The notes under the pieces are model-generated. The model worked only from the letters and a program-made list of their open reading frames with translations. It was not told where the DNA came from and searched no databases. From NCBI GenBank assembly GCA_003535335.1, contig DOHJ01000021.1, positions 17,178 through 33,019 of the forward strand: 15,842 nucleotides of DNA. Direction: 5' to 3'. This DNA is from Paracoccaceae bacterium (lineage in GTDB: Bacteria > Pseudomonadota > Alphaproteobacteria > Rhodobacterales > Rhodobacteraceae). The first letter of the stretch is position 1; every line of letters starts with the position of its first letter. The position numbers were made by a program, and so were the translations under genes. Shown piece after piece: positions 14,698 through 15,842 of the stretch.

Positions 14698-15165
14698 TCA
14701 AAACGATTTGCGCCAGAATTTATAGCGGTAAATGGCGGTTGCTGATAGCTCTCGAAAATGGGTTTTGAGCTTTGGTCTTGAATTTGCCGGACTGCTGGTA
14801 ATGGCCGATAATCCCAGATGTCGCGCCGTCATTTTTGCCCGCGGGGCGTGGTATTTATCGGTGACGATAACCACTTTATGCCCAGCGACCAGCGCCAATG
14901 CATTTTTGATGTTTTCATAAGTCGTGGTCGAATTGTCCTCAATCGAAATGCACATTTCAGGCACTCCGTTTTGCAGGCAAATCTGTTTGATCACCTCGGC
15001 TTCGCTGGGTCCAAACCGGCCAACACCGCCACAGCCGATGATATGGGCGACCTGACCATTTTGAAATAACCCGACAGCATGCAAAACACGCCGTTTTAAT
15101 GCAGGCGAGGCTAATCCGCCCTGCCAAACGGCCGCCCCCAGCACCAGTGCGGTCGGGCGCTCCAT
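14698..15165 (-). CDS. YdcF/DUF218-family protein
   Basis: This 155-residue protein belongs to the DUF218 (ElyC/SanA/YdcF) family, whose members affect envelope integrity or have unknown roles. Conserved parts are visible: VLGAAVW (8-14), IIGCGGVGRFGPSEAEV (42-58), the loop EDNSTTTYEN (76-85) and VTDKYHAPRA (101-110). It has no clear membrane span, so it corresponds to the short soluble form such as YdcF rather than SanA or ElyC. The start is set by context: the ATG at 15165-15163 overlaps the mnmA stop TAA (15167-15165) as TAATG, so translation is coupled to mnmA. The frame extends 21 codons further into mnmA, but that part does not resemble the family. Function is not known. Confidence 0.85.
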   Translation of the reverse strand: MERPTALVLGAAVWQGGLASPALKRRVLHAVGLFQNGQVAHIIGCGGVGRFGPSEAEVIKQICLQNGVPEMCISIEDNSTTTYENIKNALALVAGHKVVIVTDKYHAPRAKMTARHLGLSAITSSPANSRPKLKTHFRELSATAIYRYKFWRKSF

Positions 15166-15842
15166 TAGCCGCGCCAGATCCAGCCGCCGCCAAAGATCCG
15201 GCTGCCGCCATCCTCGTAAAATACACAAGCCTGACCGGGCGACACACCTTCTTCGGGGGTCAGTAATTCAACCTCGGCCGATGTGGCCGACAGAGGGCGC
15301 AGGATGGCGGCGCGTGGCGGGCGGGTGGAGCGCACCTTGACGGCCAGATGCCATTCGTCACGGCTTTCAAATGGCTGATCTCCTAGCCAGTTGATTTCGC
15401 GCACCGGAATAATCCGTGTGCTTAAGGCTTCTTTGGGACCGACAATAACCTTGCGCTCATCGGCATCCAGTTTGACCACATACAAAGGCTCGGATAAACC
15501 GCCAATTCCCAGACCGCGGCGTTGGCCGATGGTATAATGCACCACACCGTGATGCGCCGCCAAAACCTTGCCGTCCAGATCAACGATGTCACCGGGGCTG
15601 GCGGCTTCGGGGCGCAGTTTTTCGACCAATGCGGCGTAATTGCCATCGGGCACAAAGCAAATATCCTGACTGTCGGGTTTGTCGGCCACGGCCAGCCCGT
15701 ATTTCACCGCCAATTCACGGGTTTGGGCCTTGGACATCAGATGACCCAAAGGAAAACGCAAATATTCCAGCTGCTCCTGAGTGGTTGGAAACAGGAAATA
15801 GCTTTGATCGCGATTTGCATCGGCGGCCGAATGCAGCTCGGC
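15165..15842 (-). CDS. mnmA: tRNA 2-thiouridine(34) synthase MnmA (5' end cut by window edge)
   Basis: The C-terminal 225 residues of MnmA are visible; the N-terminus with the ATP-binding SGGVDS motif and the first catalytic Cys lies beyond the right edge. MnmA places sulfur on U34 of tRNAs for Lys, Glu and Gln. The visible part begins just before NRDQSYFLF, a family hallmark. It includes [10 protein letters not shown], with the second catalytic Cys encoded at 15659-15657, then [10 protein letters not shown] and the C-terminal beta-barrel domain with [10 protein letters not shown] and a final GGGWIWRG. The frame is open to the edge of the window, so the gene continues. The stop overlaps the start of the DUF218 gene, making them an operon. 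Confidence 0.96.
   Translation of the reverse strand, partial: AELHSAADANRDQSYFLFPTTQEQLEYLRFPLGHLMSKAQTRELAVKYGLAVADKPDSQDICFVPDGNYAALVEKLRPEAASPGDIVDLDGKVLAAHHGVVHYTIGQRRGLGIGGLSEPLYVVKLDADERKVIVGPKEALSTRIIPVREINWLGDQPFESRDEWHLAVKVRSTRPPRAAILRPLSATSAEVELLTPEEGVSPGQACVFYEDGGSRIFGGGWIWRG

Noticed and set aside
15166..15228. 21-residue upstream extension of the DUF218 protein
   Set aside because: It falls inside the end of mnmA; the TAATG overlap gives a better start and the protein then begins right at the first conserved strand.
1..15842. CRISPR array, transposon, prophage or defence system
   Set aside because: No spaced direct-repeat array, terminal inverted repeats, transposase, integrase or phage-like gene was seen; nearly all the sequence is explained by conserved chromosomal genes.

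Overview
The window is chromosomal DNA from a Gram-negative alphaproteobacterium, most likely a member or relative of the Rhodobacterales with moderate GC. Three things support this. There is a lipid A/outer-membrane cluster bamA-ompH-fabZ-lpxA-lpxI-lpxB. It uses LpxI, the UDP-2,3-diacylglucosamine hydrolase found in place of LpxH in alphaproteobacteria. The EnvZ-type kinase also looks alphaproteobacterial. The taxonomic placement is inferred from gene content and protein resemblance alone. I see no IS element, prophage, CRISPR array or defence island; gene density is high and most genes are recognisable.

Left part (1-4202): a two-gene ABC exporter (YadG/YadH-like ATPase plus ABC-2 permease, the permease cut by the left edge) runs leftward. 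Divergent from it is a complete modABC molybdate importer, whose three genes are linked by two ATGA stop/start overlaps. Centre-left (4203-5670): a single TrpB-type PLP enzyme with no trpA beside it, preceded by an inverted repeat and followed by a strong hairpin. Then comes a tRNA-Asn(GTT) on the minus strand with its own terminator.

Centre (5749-8419): an LACTB2-like metallo-beta-lactamase-fold hydrolase (minus) diverges from an EnvZ-like sensor histidine kinase that has no response regulator next to it. The 394-base space between the kinase and bamA holds a convincing 44-residue single-span membrane protein ORF (8149-8283) that I do not recognise, plus weak hairpin and promoter candidates.

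Right part (8420-14667): a tight plus-strand run for outer-membrane construction. BamA inserts beta-barrels and an OmpH/Skp-like chaperone carries their precursors. FabZ makes enoyl-ACP in fatty acid synthesis and shares the hydroxyacyl-ACP pool used by LpxA. LpxA, LpxI and LpxB are early lipid A steps; the intervening LpxC and LpxD steps are not encoded here. Facing this run, at the right edge, mnmA (tRNA 2-thiouridylase, cut by the edge) and a YdcF/DUF218 protein run leftward, with mnmA's stop codon overlapping the DUF218 start.

The most unusual items are the stand-alone divergent TrpB, the unannotated 44-residue membrane protein upstream of bamA, the orphan kinase, and the mnmA/DUF218 coupling. 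I found no clear evidence of a wholly new multi-gene system.
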